DNA of 64,000 nucleotides from Heterobilharzia americana (taxonomy: Eukaryota > Platyhelminthes > Trematoda > Strigeidida > Schistosomatidae), in NCBI GenBank assembly GCA_944470555.2, contig OX104131.1, positions 17,600,515 to 17,664,514 of the forward strand. The letters are read 5' to 3'. The notes beneath the pieces were generated by a model that saw only the letters and a list, made by a program, of their open reading frames with translations, searched no databases and was not told the DNA's origin. Every line of letters begins with the position of its first letter. Positions within the stretch are counted from its first letter, which is position 1. A program made the position numbers and the translations under genes. Shown piece by piece: positions 1 to 11,800 of this stretch.

Positions 1-226
1 TATCCAATATCTATCATTATTATCAAACGGAATAAGTAGGTCACATCACCGTTACCCGTTACTATCATCGTCGGTGATAGTCGCTGTCTACCTGTACTCC
101 TCTAAAATATCTGCAATAATCGACAAGATTTTTATCTTAGGATGAGGTTGGCGATGATTTAGTCTTCTTTTAGCTCCATAGGTTCACACCCATTTGATCA
201 TAGGGGAAGGCAAGACGTGGTTGAAG

Positions 227-305
227 CGAAGAAATATTTTTTCTTCTCGACGAAGTCATTTACTAGGCTATACATTGGTGAATATATGTTACAGTCGGTA
301 GAACG
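227..305 (-). repeat. Diverged dispersed repeat, pair of 4862-4940
   Basis: The reverse complement of this stretch aligns by eye with 4862-4940. Both contain a run close to TTAGTAAATGAATTTGTTGAG followed by AAGAAAAATTTT, and both share ATATATGTTACAGT on the other side. No reading frame is evident. Shorter look-alikes occur near 3610, 49890 and 62085. The family is not recognised. Confidence 0.5.
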
Positions 306-513
306 TTCCATAGATTCATTTTGTTCATTTCCCTACTCTGTCAAAGTTTTAACTTGCACTACGTAATTACAATCTTATTTTCGAAACAGTTAGTCCCTTT
401 TATGAATTTCGACTGCGTAATTAGAAGACGAAGTTTATCTGAACAGTGTGATGTATTTACGCAATACTTTTCAAACAATCTGATCACAGATTTACTTGTC
501 AAGTCAATATATA

Positions 514-1575
514 TTAAACGGAGGAGTGAGGGGACAGCACAACAATTAACACGATAGGAGACCTAGTTGATACTAATCTTGGTAAGAAAACAAAATTTAC
601 CAAGCAAGGTAGGTGTAGTGTAAGAACAAATTGTTTTGGTACACATAAAGGTGGTTTCAATTTGTGCATGGCTATAGCTTCCGCAAATCTCACAATACGA
701 CCTTGACTCTCTCTATATAAAACTTTGGAAGCTGTTTGAACATTAATTTTGTGACCTGTTTCTATGATATGTTTAGCTGTAGTTGAAAAGGGTCGTCTCG
801 CACCAGCGTTTATCACTGTTTCACACTCCATTTGTTTTTGAAGTCATTTAGATACATTTTCTCCCACTCTCAACTGCATGACTCGGTTCCTCCTCCCTAT
901 GTATGTGTGACCACACACACATGTAAACTGGTAAACACAATGCCATATGACGTTATCATTGATGCATTGTTTAGGTTTTTGGGGAAGCATGTGTTTTGTT
1001 TTTTCCAGTTATAAGATTCGCCGCGTAATATGTTTTCTTAATGCCTACGTCTCAAAATGATACTATTCAACTCTTCTCTGTATGGTAGAGTGATATTGAA
1101 GCTTTTCTTAGGAACCGTGTGCAAAGTTGGCTTTGGTGCTACTTGACCTCTACAACGGTTTATAAACTTTGTCGGATATCCATTTTCCGTAAGTGCTTTG
1201 CTCAGTAATTTGATGTCTTCATCCATCGCATCTGGTGTACTGATACGATAGATCCTGTTAAACAGGCATTTTACTAAACCTCGCTTGTATTGGATTGGAC
1301 AAAAACTGTGGAAATTCAGGTATGCCCTGTCCATGCAGGCTTTCTGTAAACTGACCGTCTTATTGAACCATCTTCTCGTCAACTGAGGAGTATATCTAGG
1401 AATGGCAGTTGATTACTATTCTCTTTCTCACATGTCAGGCTGATATGTGTTTGTACGGCGTTAAGTTTATTTAGTAGACAAGCCATATCCTCATGCGTCT
1501 CACAAATCACTAGGATGTCATCAATATATCTCTTGTAAAGAGTAACTTTAGCGATGAGGTCACCAGACAGATCTG
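514..1575 (-). pseudogene. Penelope-like element relic: end of RT plus GIY-YIG nuclease
   Basis: Read on the minus strand, this begins inside a reverse transcriptase. The catalytic YIDD box is at 1517-1528, followed by ILVICETHED and QLPFLDILLS, then a stop. The frame reopens at 1382-1038 with YLNFHSFCPIQYKRGLVKCL, the RT-to-nuclease linker typical of Penelope-like elements (PLEs). The GIY-YIG nuclease follows: GHTYIGR sits at about 895-912 and the terminal HIIETGHK, RIVRFAEAIAMHKLKP and LCVPK blocks lie in 831-514. PLEs use this nuclease to nick target DNA and prime reverse transcription. The copy is 5'-truncated just upstream of YIDD, has stops and frameshifts, and is joined at its truncated end to an inverted second copy (1584-1744). 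Family assignment is strong; the copy is certainly inactive. Confidence 0.85.
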
Positions 1576-1583
1576 AAGTTCCT

Positions 1584-1744
1584 TTTTACAAGAGATATGT
1601 TGATGACATCATAGTGATTTGTGAATGACATGAGGATACTGCCTGTCTACTAAAAAGACTTAGCACAGTACAAACTCACATCAGCCTGACTTATGAGAAA
1701 GAAAATAATAATCAACTACCATTCCTAGATATACTCCTGAGTTC
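1584..1744 (+). pseudogene. Second Penelope-like RT fragment, inverted relative to its neighbour
   Basis: This repeats on the + strand the RT segment seen on the minus strand at 1383-1542. The YVDD box is at 1596-1607, then IIVICE, a TGA stop, and HEDTACLL leading to NNQLPFLDILLS. It ends exactly where a hammerhead SINE arm begins. The two copies differ at many positions, so this is not a recent duplication. It is a truncated, inactive fragment. Confidence 0.8.
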
Positions 1745-1905
1745 GATCCCTAGCCGGGTCGTAGATGCATACTGCTGAGGAGCCTCATACTAGGACGAAA
1801 CGGGTGTTTAGTATCCCCAGGCTTTCAATGGTTCTACAAGTGATCCCAGTCCCTGGTGTGAGTACTACCTTAAATATAGAATCCCCATTAATCTCGAATA
1901 CAATA
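1738..1905 (+). repeat. Hammerhead SINE, single right arm
   Basis: The segment starts with a tRNA-like B box (GTTCGATCCC at 1741-1750). It continues with the arm sequence shared with the fold-back units at 22970-23097 and 54432 onward, and ends in GTGAGTACTACCTTAAA. A hammerhead-like core is present: CTGAGGA at 1775-1781 and GAAA at 1797-1800. Stem I is formed by 1769-1774 with 1809-1814. It abuts the PLE fragment directly. Confidence 0.7.
1769..1814 (+). ncRNA. Hammerhead-ribozyme-like motif with covarying stem I
   Basis: The core is CUGAGGA and GAAA. Stem I is AUACUG with UAGUAU (six pairs, one G-U), against GCACUG with CAGUGC in the best copies. Two base pairs are therefore changed on both sides. 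Stem II keeps three of four pairs. Stem III retains only its inner A-U and C-G pairs. The expected cleavage position is after U1808. Self-cleavage is possible but weakened. Confidence 0.5.
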
Positions 1906-4348
1906 GTTATTTTAATTGCCTTTTGGATCTATTAACACTGATAACCTATATAAATAAGTGCTAAGAAAATCAGAAATATGTGTAGTAGAAGAGGGCGTCC
2001 TGGTTACCATCAGGCGAATGGATACACACCTGATATACATATGACTTAGAAAGATTTAATCATTTAACAAACAGCTAGTAGTATGTTAATACCATCAATA
2101 GGTAAACAGAGTCAAAAATAAAGGTCGCATACTCACAGTAACAAAACTCCCTCTCCTCGGTGTGACCCAACAAACATTACGGTCAATAACAGGTGAACAT
2201 ATGCTTAGAAAATTATGTTTCAGTCAGTTTACCTGTTTATTTACTCTAGATGTTTTCTCGGTATTCAGGAGAAATTTTCAACATTGAAAAGATTATCTAC
2301 TACTAGTTTCGGGAGAATATGAAATGAGAAACGTTTATAACTTAAAAGCATTTTTGAAGACCACTTGGCGGTATTCATTGGATGACTGATCAGTGACTAT
2401 AAAATGAAGAAACAGTTAATTTATTGTGCCTAGAATTTTCAGTTTAGCTATCTGAGATAGCCATTGGGTGATGATTGGACGTGAAATGAAATTCTAGGTT
2501 ATGGCAGACTGCAGACCTCAAGGTCACCAGCCCGGTGCTGTATCAACTGAGCACCTGTATTGTTTTATCAACGAGTGCTCATCTTTTCCCGTTTTGTTTG
2601 TTTGGTATATTTGCTCAAATCCTTTCAAATTTCATCCTGTTGATATGATAATCGCTAACATGTGCAGATTTCAAAGTCACTTGTTTGTTGTATTTTTAAG
2701 TTATTTAATCAGCGGAAAATTTCGCTATTAAGTCACAGAACAAAGACTCAACTGCGAAAGTCTTCCTCCAATGATTTCATGTGCTAAAGCAGTGCAACCG
2801 TATTTAAAGTCACTGGAAACAAATAACAGTCTATTGTTAATCAAAGGGGATACGTGCTGGCTGCAATGCTCAACAATAGAATATAAAGTATCGAAAATTA
2901 GAAGAAAATTACTACTTTGATCATGATAAGGAATATGAGTGCAATTAAGGTCTTTGAACACAAATTTTGGATGAAAGGTGGCGAATTACAAATGATTTGG
3001 CCACGTATAAGTGACACAGTTGAAGACCTGTGAAACTGTGGTAAGGTACTCTTGAAATTAATTTGAAGGAATTTCTAGGAGGGTCGAGGTGCTCAGAGAT
3101 GTCGAGAGGTGATGATATTTCTTTTCTATTTTCTCTGATAAGCAACCAAGTTGAGCAGCCTTAGATCTATGTACAGTCAGTATGGACTGCACCACAGTAA
3201 AACGGATAGATGTACATTGACGTGACCAAAAGCGGTACTCTTTTCTTAATGTACTGGCTAGTTAATTGTCAACTGGAAAATAGGATTCTTCGGTTAACCG
3301 CGTGAAAGTTGTTTTTAAAATACAGTCAGAGGAGTTTTTTAAAGATTTCACCTGCAATGTCCTTTTTGAATTCTAGGTTCATATGGATAATTTTCTATGA
3401 GACTGTAGATAACTTTTGTATTTGTAACTTTTCTTTCATCATATTAAAGTGAATCAATCTAGTTGAATATCCGTGTTCAAGTAGGATGTTACACAAAAAT
3501 CTTAGCTCACTATCTGGTATATCTTCAGAAGAGGTCTATCGAATCCTTGAGCATACCGAACATACTTGGTTTCATGTGCTAAGGAAAAGAACATAACCTA
3601 GATTGTACAGCTTTAGTGAATGAAATCGTGGACAAGAATATTTTATTCATGATTTCGTTGTCGGTCCAAAATTGTTTGCTTTGTTGAAAGAAGATATACG
3701 TAACTGATATCACAAGGAACCCTTGGGACCCCAAATAAGGGGAGTGTATTACAATCCCTCATACAAACGATATATGTATATATTCACCTGTTTTCATTAT
3801 TATTCCAGAACTATCAGCAGCAATTATTTCCAGAATCCCTCAGTAAATTTGAATCAAATAAGTAAATATAACGTAGAATTTGGCATGTCTGCTTATCAGT
3901 TTAATTCACCACAATTTACGTCAATACATGGGCTTTGACGGCTAAGAGAATAGACGATAAACGAAATGGTGTATGGGAATAGGTTTTCTAGGAATCCGAA
4001 CAGAATATGATGTCGGCGTATCTACAAATCAACAGTTGGTTTTTATACATGTCATCTAAAGTTTTCAACAATCTATCCTACCTGCCTAATGGGACCCAGT
4101 CAGAAAGTTGATATTCTGCTAATACTGTTTACACCAACACTCAGAGGCTTTATGCAGGACACATAATGATGCCACCTTGATCATTTATGCTTCATAAGTT
4201 TGATCATAAGTAATGTTATTAACTTAATGGTAGTCAGATATTCTTAGTATTCATATATCTTTCAGCATACTAACAGATAATTGAAATGCCTAGTCGCTAA
4301 ATTACCCTGTTTACTTTTACTAAACTTTATTGTATTTATCATTTCCAG
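1906..4348. other. Non-coding stretch, probable intron or intergenic DNA
   Basis: No convincing gene is seen. The stretch ends in a splice-acceptor-like tract (ATTTCCAG) before the exon at 4349. A short tRNA-like match on the minus strand near 2500-2555 (GCTCAGTTGATACAGCACC) suggests a SINE or tRNA relic. A 71-codon open frame at 3723-3938 follows no known family and is not called. Confidence 0.4.
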
Positions 4349-4528
4349 GTATTTTTTGCTATCAATTTTCTTCTCTATGGAGTAGATGCATTCTTCTTGT
4401 TTGCATTGTATCGAGTTAATGGTGCTTATCTTCATGAACAGACAAATTCAAATACAAATCCACAACCGAATACAAAAGCTCGACCACCTCCAACAACATA
4501 TGATAATACAGCATTCAATTATCAATAA
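4349..4528 (+). CDS. Terminal exon of a membrane protein (possible MARVEL family)
   Basis: A pyrimidine-rich acceptor ending in CAG (to 4348) opens a frame of 59 codons that ends at TAA 4526-4528. It encodes VFFAINFLLYGVDAFFLFAL, a membrane segment with an internal aspartate, then YRVNGAYLHE and a polar Asn/Thr/Pro-rich tail ending TTYDNTAFNYQ. The layout of a last transmembrane helix, a short basic turn and a polar tail resembles the C-terminus of four-pass MARVEL-type proteins (CMTM/MAL/singles-bar-like). That family call is from pattern only. The start and earlier exons are not found and may lie upstream of the window. Unlike everything around it, the segment has no stops, no repeat match and ordinary codon use, which supports a real host exon. 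Confidence 0.6.
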   Translation, partial: VFFAINFLLYGVDAFFLFALYRVNGAYLHEQTNSNTNPQPNTKARPPPTTYDNTAFNYQ

Positions 4529-4861
4529 GAACAAGAAATCAGTCAAAATAGATAACTACAATTGTATACAAACAAAGATATGTCTGAAAAATCAGTGTCA
4601 GCATAAGTAAGTATCCTTTTGGTTTCACATTAAGTTTGCCTAATTGTGTATGATTTTCTATGTATGTGTAAACTTGATCTTTGCCTTTGACCATAATAAC
4701 TCTATGACTATCTTTGATAAATCCTGTATCACGTAACTACATTATTTTACTTTCTGAATCTCTTGTTTATTTTCGTCTTCTAAACCCTCATTTGTATTGT
4801 GTAACTTCTTTTAGTTATTCAACACATATTTTTTCCAGTGACCAGAAATAATTTTTGGACT

Positions 4862-4940
4862 ATTCTTTCTACTGTAACATATATTCACTAATGCACAGCT
4901 TAGTAAATGAATTTGTTGAGAAGAAAAATTTTCCTTCATT
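4862..4940 (+). repeat. Diverged dispersed repeat, pair of 227-305
   Basis: This aligns with the reverse complement of 227-305. It contains TAACATATATTCACTAATGC followed by AGTAAATGAATTTGTTGAG. No coding potential or structure is recognised. Confidence 0.5.
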
Positions 4941-4960
4941 TCTAGATATCGAAACTATTC

Positions 4961-6140
4961 ATGTTTGCCACATTGAATATATTTAAAATCAACTCTATAG
5001 GTTTTGAAGCTTTTATGTACATAACTTTGGATACCTTTAAGAAAAAATTTCATCCGTAGAGTCAAGTTAACTCTGCTCTGTGTTGTTATGTTTGTAGAGC
5101 TGAACTATTTCATAGCCCTTAAATGCTATTCAATAAGTTTTTAAATATAGCTCAGTGTGTTGCTCCACCGGTAAATAAAACTTTTATCATTTCATATTTT
5201 AGAATTTAGAGACGCTAGTACCTATTGATCGATGCTATATCTCATTCACTCCATGATTCGTCTTTTAAAAGTAGTGACTCCCCAGTTCGAAAGCCAGTTG
5301 GCATACTTCGGCCCTTGTAAATAGGTAATATCATAGACTTATATTAGGCATGGCTTATAGTCTAACACATACACTTGTCAAGATGTGTACCTCAGGATGA
5401 GTTTTGTGTGTTCTCCGAGTTTTGATGTTTGTTCTTGCATGGTTCATTACTAGGTTAGATAAGTTCATCAGCACTTACTTCTTTCTGGTGATGAGACATG
5501 CAAGAACAGCCCTCAAAGCTTGGAAACTACTAAGCTGTTATCATATAGACCCATGTAGTATCACTGAATTGCATAATATTGCATTGATAATTGTTAGTGT
5601 TCAAGTTATCACTTCATGAATACTATTCTCTAAACTTAAACTTCAGGTGGTCCTGCCTTGCAAAATTTTTTGCCTACTACCCAAAATACGATTCCTGTTT
5701 TGTACTTGTAGTAAGATTTGTGATATATTAGACAACTGAAAAGTAGTGCTATAAACTAAAAGAGTAATTATTCATTAGAATCAATCTGTAGTAGATTTCA
5801 GCTAAATTACTATTCAAATGTAGACGAAGAGAATTGACGCCAGCTTGGCGTGACAAAGCGAAGTTACAATTTGGTATGAAAAGCTCAGTTGTTTGTAGGA
5901 GATTATTCATAGATAGGAATAAATAAAAATATCACTCACTATCACTAGTATATGTGTGCCCTTAGGCACACATACCTAAGAGAGGACTATTCGAGATATT
6001 TAGGGTGGTGAAATATGTGCCCGAATGGCCAGAAGGATGCATGGATTCGAAAAGATCTCTAAGCCTTGGTGGCAGAAAACTGTTTCACTGCCAGACACCT
6101 TACGTATAAGTCACTAGATTGGTGTAGAAAAAAGATTTTA
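4961..6140. other. No gene recognised
   Basis: AT-rich DNA, possibly including the 3' UTR of the exon at 4349-4528. An isolated B-box-like AGTTCGAAAGCC lies near 5285-5296, as in tRNA-derived SINEs, but no matching A box is clear. Confidence 0.4.
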
Positions 6141-6149
6141 CAAGTATAT

Positions 6150-7420
6150 CTTGGTTGTATTGCGTTCTCTGAGCTGAGTTGTTTAATCTTGGAGCTTTCA
6201 TCTCCTTGCTAGGCGACATCAACGGCACTAACTTCGGTATGAAGTGAGCTATCAGTATCTCTATGTGAATGATTTAGTATCTTGCCCTGACGAAGTGGTC
6301 TGTGACTGGCTGACTCTTATGTCATTGACTGCATAGTTTTCCTGTTGGCTGTTCCTATGCTTGACCTCTGACCTTTCTGTCGTTTGTCATTTTTCTTATT
6401 GGTTGACGGATTGAGTCTATGTCTATACATCTATCTATTGCTGACTGACCTGGACACCAGGCTTCTAGAAATTCTCTGATATTCTTTATGTTTCCTCTGT
6501 CCAATATTTCTACATTGTAGAAATTGAATTCATGTTTATAATTATCCACATGCATTGAAATGAGTGGTGAAATGTCATGACGTTTAATAATCAATTTGTG
6601 TTTATGTAGACGAAGGCGAGGAGGGCGACCACTTCGCTCAATATAGTGTTGACTACAGTTATTGCAGTTGATTTTGTAATGATATTTGGCTTGTCTTCTT
6701 TGGTTGTTGTGTCCTTTGGTCTGTATAACAGTGTTTGGAAGGAATTTATTGGTTTATGAGCCACACCAATTCCACCAAGTGGTCTCAGTAATCTTGTCAT
6801 GGTTTCTGATATATTCTTTATGGACAGTAGGATGATGCGTTTATTGATTTCTGTTGATGACTTTGTAGTTGATTATGAGCGAGGCAGGCATCTTGTGATA
6901 AAGTTTCGTGGGTAGCCGTTCTTCTTTAGGATGGAGATCAAGTAATTTTCTTCGTTTCTCCGTGAAGTTGTTGTACTGCAGTGTGTTTTCGCTCTTCTGA
7001 ACAGAGTCTGCAGGCAACTGATCTTGTGGGTTGTTGGGTTGCTGCTACTGTAATAGAGGATTTGGTCAGTGTGTGTTGGCTTCCTGTACACTTGGATTTT
7101 CAGCTTTCCGGCATTTGTCCTACTGATTGAAACATCCACAAATGGTAGTTGGTTGTTTGACTCTTTCTCCATTTTGAATTTGATGTCATTGAAAACGTTG
7201 TTGATCAAACTGTAGGTGTTTTCTATATCATCCTTTTTAATGATGACAAAAGTATCGTCCACTTAGTGAATCCAAATTTTTGGTTTAATCACAGGTAGAA
7301 TGATGGCTTCTAATCTCTGCATCACTGCTTCTGGAATTAGTCTGGAGATCGGTGATCCCAAGTATACACATAAACTGTTAGGGGTTGGTGGCTTGCTGAA
7401 ATACTAGTCATGACCCACAT
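6150..7420 (-). pseudogene. Penelope-like element relic with a stop in place of the catalytic Tyr
   Basis: On the minus strand the order is: an RT stretch from about 7400 (LGSPISRLIPEAVMQRLEA), the catalytic box, RT C-terminal blocks in 7262-6873 (QLPFVDVSI, YRKPTHTDQILYYSSSNP), the GIY-YIG region in 6800-6591 (LYRPKDTTTKEDKPNII, then a frameshift), and its tail in 6594-6355 (HKHEFNFYNVEIL-like, IREFLEAW). A 3' non-coding block follows to about 6150 and is shared with 18895-19030. The catalytic YVDD reads stop-VDD: the Tyr codon is TAA at 7263-7265. This lineage differs in sequence from the PLE at 514-1575. It is 5'-truncated and inactive. Confidence 0.85.
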
Positions 7421-8480
7421 TAAAGCCCTAGTCGAATATTCAAAAACGATTTATCCTCGGGCTAAATTTTTCCTGATAATATTTTGCTTCTATTGCCAAA
7501 GTTACTTTCAAGATTTATTACTTTACTTATTCTTACATTCCTAACTGTCATTTCTGTTTTATTTGACCTCGTTCCACATCCATTTTTCACATAAAATGCT
7601 CTTGACAGGTAAAAAAAAAATCAATATATGGTCAGAATATTCGAAATATTTGGTGCAAATACATCATTTTTTTTTCAAATAAACTATATCTTCCAGTTAC
7701 TGTATTCAAATAATTCTTCATTGTAAATGAAAATCGAGAAATTGATCCAGGAATCCTATGAACAAGTGACTGACTGACTGAGATTACTGCATGAAATTCA
7801 ATTTCTTATTATCATATTGAGTTTCAAACTCAGTTACAAAAAAATAATAATGTTTATCCTTATCATCAGTTTGAGAACATGTTGAACACACAGTATTTTC
7901 CATAAAATGTGTATAAACTTTTTTTTAGCCCATTCACTAGGATTCATGGCAGAATGATTCATTACTTTGTTTGTTTGTTTTTAAATATTATGTCACTGAT
8001 TTGACTTAAGACTACTGTCCAAAAGCTGGAAAGTGTAACTGTTATTCGAAGGGTTTTTCTTGGTTAAATAGTAAATATAAACTACAGGCCCTCATAAGAC
8101 TCCTCTCCAGTGAAGCGTATGAAAGCCAACAATGAACTATCGAAGAATAATCGAGTTCCCTCGTGAACAATTGATGTTTTTTTTTACCGAATGGTATTCA
8201 GTAAACTAAACGACCTATTCATAATGCGTTCATTCCGGGTATTTCCCTCTTAAAATGCTTAATACAGTTATTATGTTAGCTAACTGAAAAGAATACTTTT
8301 CATTCATTCATTTTAGCCAAGAGAGAGGGAAAAAGGTTAATTGGATCTAACAGTTATGTGACTTTGACAATGAGAGGAAAAAATCATTGTCACAAGTGTG
8401 CTTAGTTTCACCTAGCATTCATATAGAGGGAATACATTTGATTCTTATATCAGTAGTAACCATGAAGGTTGTTTTTTATT
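7421..8480. other. No gene recognised
   Basis: AT-rich DNA with poly-A and poly-T runs. No repeat family or coding frame could be assigned. Confidence 0.4.
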
Positions 8481-8622
8481 TTCTCTGGGCTTTAATATTT
8501 CGTCATGGACGTTTCATCACTAGACCCGGTGACATTTTCAGCACTAATTTCATAAAGAAGTGCTGAAAATGTAATCAGATCTGATTACAAAACGTCCATG
8601 GCGAAATATCAATGCTAGAGAA
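8481..8622. repeat. Palindromic fold-back repeat, about 142 bp
   Basis: The left arm (8481 to about 8547) and right arm (about 8553-8622) are near-complementary. TTCTCT...ATATTTCG(T/C)CATGGACGTTT is mirrored at both ends and ATTTTCAGCACT flanks a loop of about 6-10 bases. A single strand would form a long hairpin. It has no coding capacity and could be a MITE or an inverted repeat remnant. Confidence 0.65.
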
Positions 8623-8847
8623 CACTATCATCGTCATCTAGAGCTAAAAATATTTTCCATCACCACCAATTATTTATTCAATAAACTCATCTGGTGATTC
8701 ACTCACTTAACTCTGTCTTTGGAGAAAAGTGAATTATAAACCTTTTTAAAGATATTTTTCTTTATTTAATAAAATAGATTACATCAGTATAGATAGATAA
8801 TGCAAGAATTTATTTGATGGAGAACCACAAATGATTCTTCTTCCTTT

Positions 8848-11800
8848 GTTATTATTATTATTATTTGTCCTTTGGCTTCCTAGTGGAACATACGGCTTCA
8901 GTAGCATGTCTCCACTTCACTCTCTTCTCGACAGTCTTCAAAACCTGGCTCCATCAATGTCCACAAACTTTCATTTCTTCCTCACACCATCAACTCCATG
9001 TCACTTTCAGCTGGGACGCCCTATTCGTCGTTTCCCGTTTGGATTCCACTCGACTACCTGGTCTGAACTGGTGCATGATGTTCTCAAATGGTCTTCTCAA
9101 TGTATGCCCGATCTAGCCCAATCCAATCCAATCCATCCCCACTTTCTTCTACTGCATATTTGTTGGCTGATAGGTTCTTTCTTCGTTGGTTCGATGCCTG
9201 ACAGCCAGTCAGCCAACCAGCCAAACTTCCTTATTCCTTATTCCCACTGACCATCTCACCTTCAGTATCGAGTGAGCAAGGTGGCAGCTGTTGATAACAG
9301 ATGTCTGTAGTTTGTTGCAAATGCTTCCAGTAACCCGTCGCCAAGTCTCTCAACTATCACATAGAAGCACTGACTCACTTGACTGACATTAATCTTGGAA
9401 ATGCGGATGTTGTTCACGCTTTAGGCTGAGTGCAGTGCAGTGCAGTTCTGTTCAGCTCAGTTCAGTCAGTGCAGTGCAGTGCAGTGCAGTGCAGTGGAGT
9501 CGATCTGCACACTGATTTCAGATTAATGCAGGAGTGTCTGTCTTGCTGTCTTTCCGATCATGGCTTTGACATCCTCATTCGTGCCTGTGACGCCTGTAGT
9601 TGAAGCGATACTACCTAGGTAGGTGAGAGAGACAACTTCCTTTGCGTTTCTCCCATTCATGCTGATTGGTGCTTGTTTTTGTTGTTGATGCTGTTATTGG
9701 TTAAATATCTTCATCACGTCTGTCTTGTCTACGTTCACTTGAAGTCCCGTCTTCGCTGGGTCGCCTCTTTTGCCAGCTTGTTGGTTTTCGCCTGTAGATC
9801 TTCGAGTTTGTGCGATATTAGGCACAAATCATCGGCGAGATTCAAATCTTCTTCCGTAGTCTTTTCATCGGTCCACCAGCGTATGCCCATCTACTCGCTC
9901 CTCAAGGTTTGCTGCATGATCCAGTTCACTTTAATCAGAAAGATGATCAGTGATAATAGGCAGATTCGTCTTACTCCTGTCTTCACTTCAAAGGCGTCAC
10001 TGAACTTTCCATTGTGAATCACTCGCCATGTGGCGTCTTCATATGACTGTTTAATGAAGTTGATAAAGGTTTGTAGCACTAAAAGCGTAGTGTTGAAGTA
10101 GCTACCTGACAAGTTACTTCTCGATCGACGCTGTTGAAGGCTTTTTCAAATTCCATAAATTTGAGGTAGAGAGTTGACTACCATTCTGCGCTCTTTTCCA
10201 TGATGATGAGTAGCGTAGCGTTGCAATTTGATCCGCACATGATTTGTTCTTCCCGAATGTAGCCAGCCAGCCTGTTTGGGTCATAATTTTGAATCCAGCA
10301 CATCCTTTAGTCTTTCCAGGTTGACGCAGCCTAATACTTTGCTTGGGGCGGACAGCAGCATGATTCTTCACCAGTTCTTGCAAAGACTTAGGTCTCCATT
10401 CTTTGGGAGTTTGACCAGGTAGCCCTTCTGTCAATCACCAGTTTCCATTCCTTTCTTCCCCAAAACCTTCTGCAGTAGTGGTGTGAGCGTGTCCGCTGTT
10501 ATCTCTGCTTCTGTTTTCAGTACTTCTGGAGGAATTCCATCTCGTCCCGCAACTTTCGTGGATTTCGGCAGCTGTATGGCGTTCAGGACTTTTGCTTTTG
10601 TCGGAGGGCTTGTGTTTGCTGGTAATTCTGTGGCTGGACTGCAGGTGGTATTTCTGGATGAGTTGGAGATGGTAGTGGTTGTCGATTCAAGAGCTTTTTG
10701 AAGTGGTCAGCCATCGTTTCCTTTGTTTCTCTTCTTTGGTAATTAGATTTCCTTCATCATCTTTGATTGGCTTCGTCTGTGTTGATCTCTTCCCAGATAG
10801 TAACCTGGTTGTTTGATACAATGTTGTCAGGTCTCTGGCTCTTACTTGCAACCTGTTCTGCTTCACTTGCCAATGTGTCGTAGAAGTGTCTTTTGTCTTT
10901 GCCTGCACTCTTCTTTACCTGTTTGTCCAGTTTAGTGTTTTATACATTGTACTCAGTTCATCTTTTCTTTGTTCATCCCTGCACTGCATTGCACTGGTTC
11001 ATCTTCTGCTTCACCATCTTCCTCTCCCTCCTCGATTAGGTTCCATGTGTCCGTTGAGATACATTCTTGTCTTGTTTCCTCTCTCTTTCTAGTACGGTTA
11101 TGCAGGTTTCCTTCCATATGGAGTTCCAGTGTTCATTCACGCCTGATCCTTCAGCGATGGTGCTCAATGTCTCCCATTTTTTCCTGATGACTGACTGGTG
11201 TGAAGATGTCCCTTGTAGTTTCGTCCATCAGTTTGTATTCTGGGTGTTGAACCTAAACGGTGGTATATCACCAACTTGTTTGAAGGCTTTCAACTTGATT
11301 TTGATGGTTGCTTGCACTAGATATTGAGTGATGTGAACCACCTACATCTGCTCCCCCTCTTTATCTTGTGTCAAGTAGACTGCGTCCCTATTTTTTTCAC
11401 ATTGAGATGAAGTTGATCTAATTTTAATGTGTCCTGGTGTCTGGTGAAATCAACTCCATGTCGCTTTTTGAATATCCTTGTGTTTGTACACACTGCCTCC
11501 AACCACTACATCATTAAATGCTCAGAAGTATGCAAACAGTTCTCCATTCTCATTCATTTCACCCAGTGCCTCTCGACCCATGACTGGTTCTCTTCCTGTG
11601 TTGCCTGCTCGCAGTTTGGCATTCATGTCACCCATTAAAATTTTACTGTCACAGTCGCAATCTGGGGTCTTGTCCAGTACTGATTGTAGTTGTCTGTGGA
11701 ATTCCTCTTTCTTCTCTTCATCTGCATTATTTGTAGGTGAGTATTGTAGCATTGAATGATTGTGGCTTTCCTTCCTTTTGAGTTGAATCTCACTGTCATG

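Noticed and set aside
2495..2560. Possible tRNA gene on the minus strand (GCTCAGTTGATACAGCACC)
   Set aside because: The D-arm-like part is good, but no full acceptor stem or T-arm follows at the right spacing. More likely a SINE or tRNA relic.
9673..10017. 114-codon + strand frame
   Set aside because: Antisense to the decayed minus-strand RTE copy. The same shadow recurs at 52327-52701 and 32103-32431.
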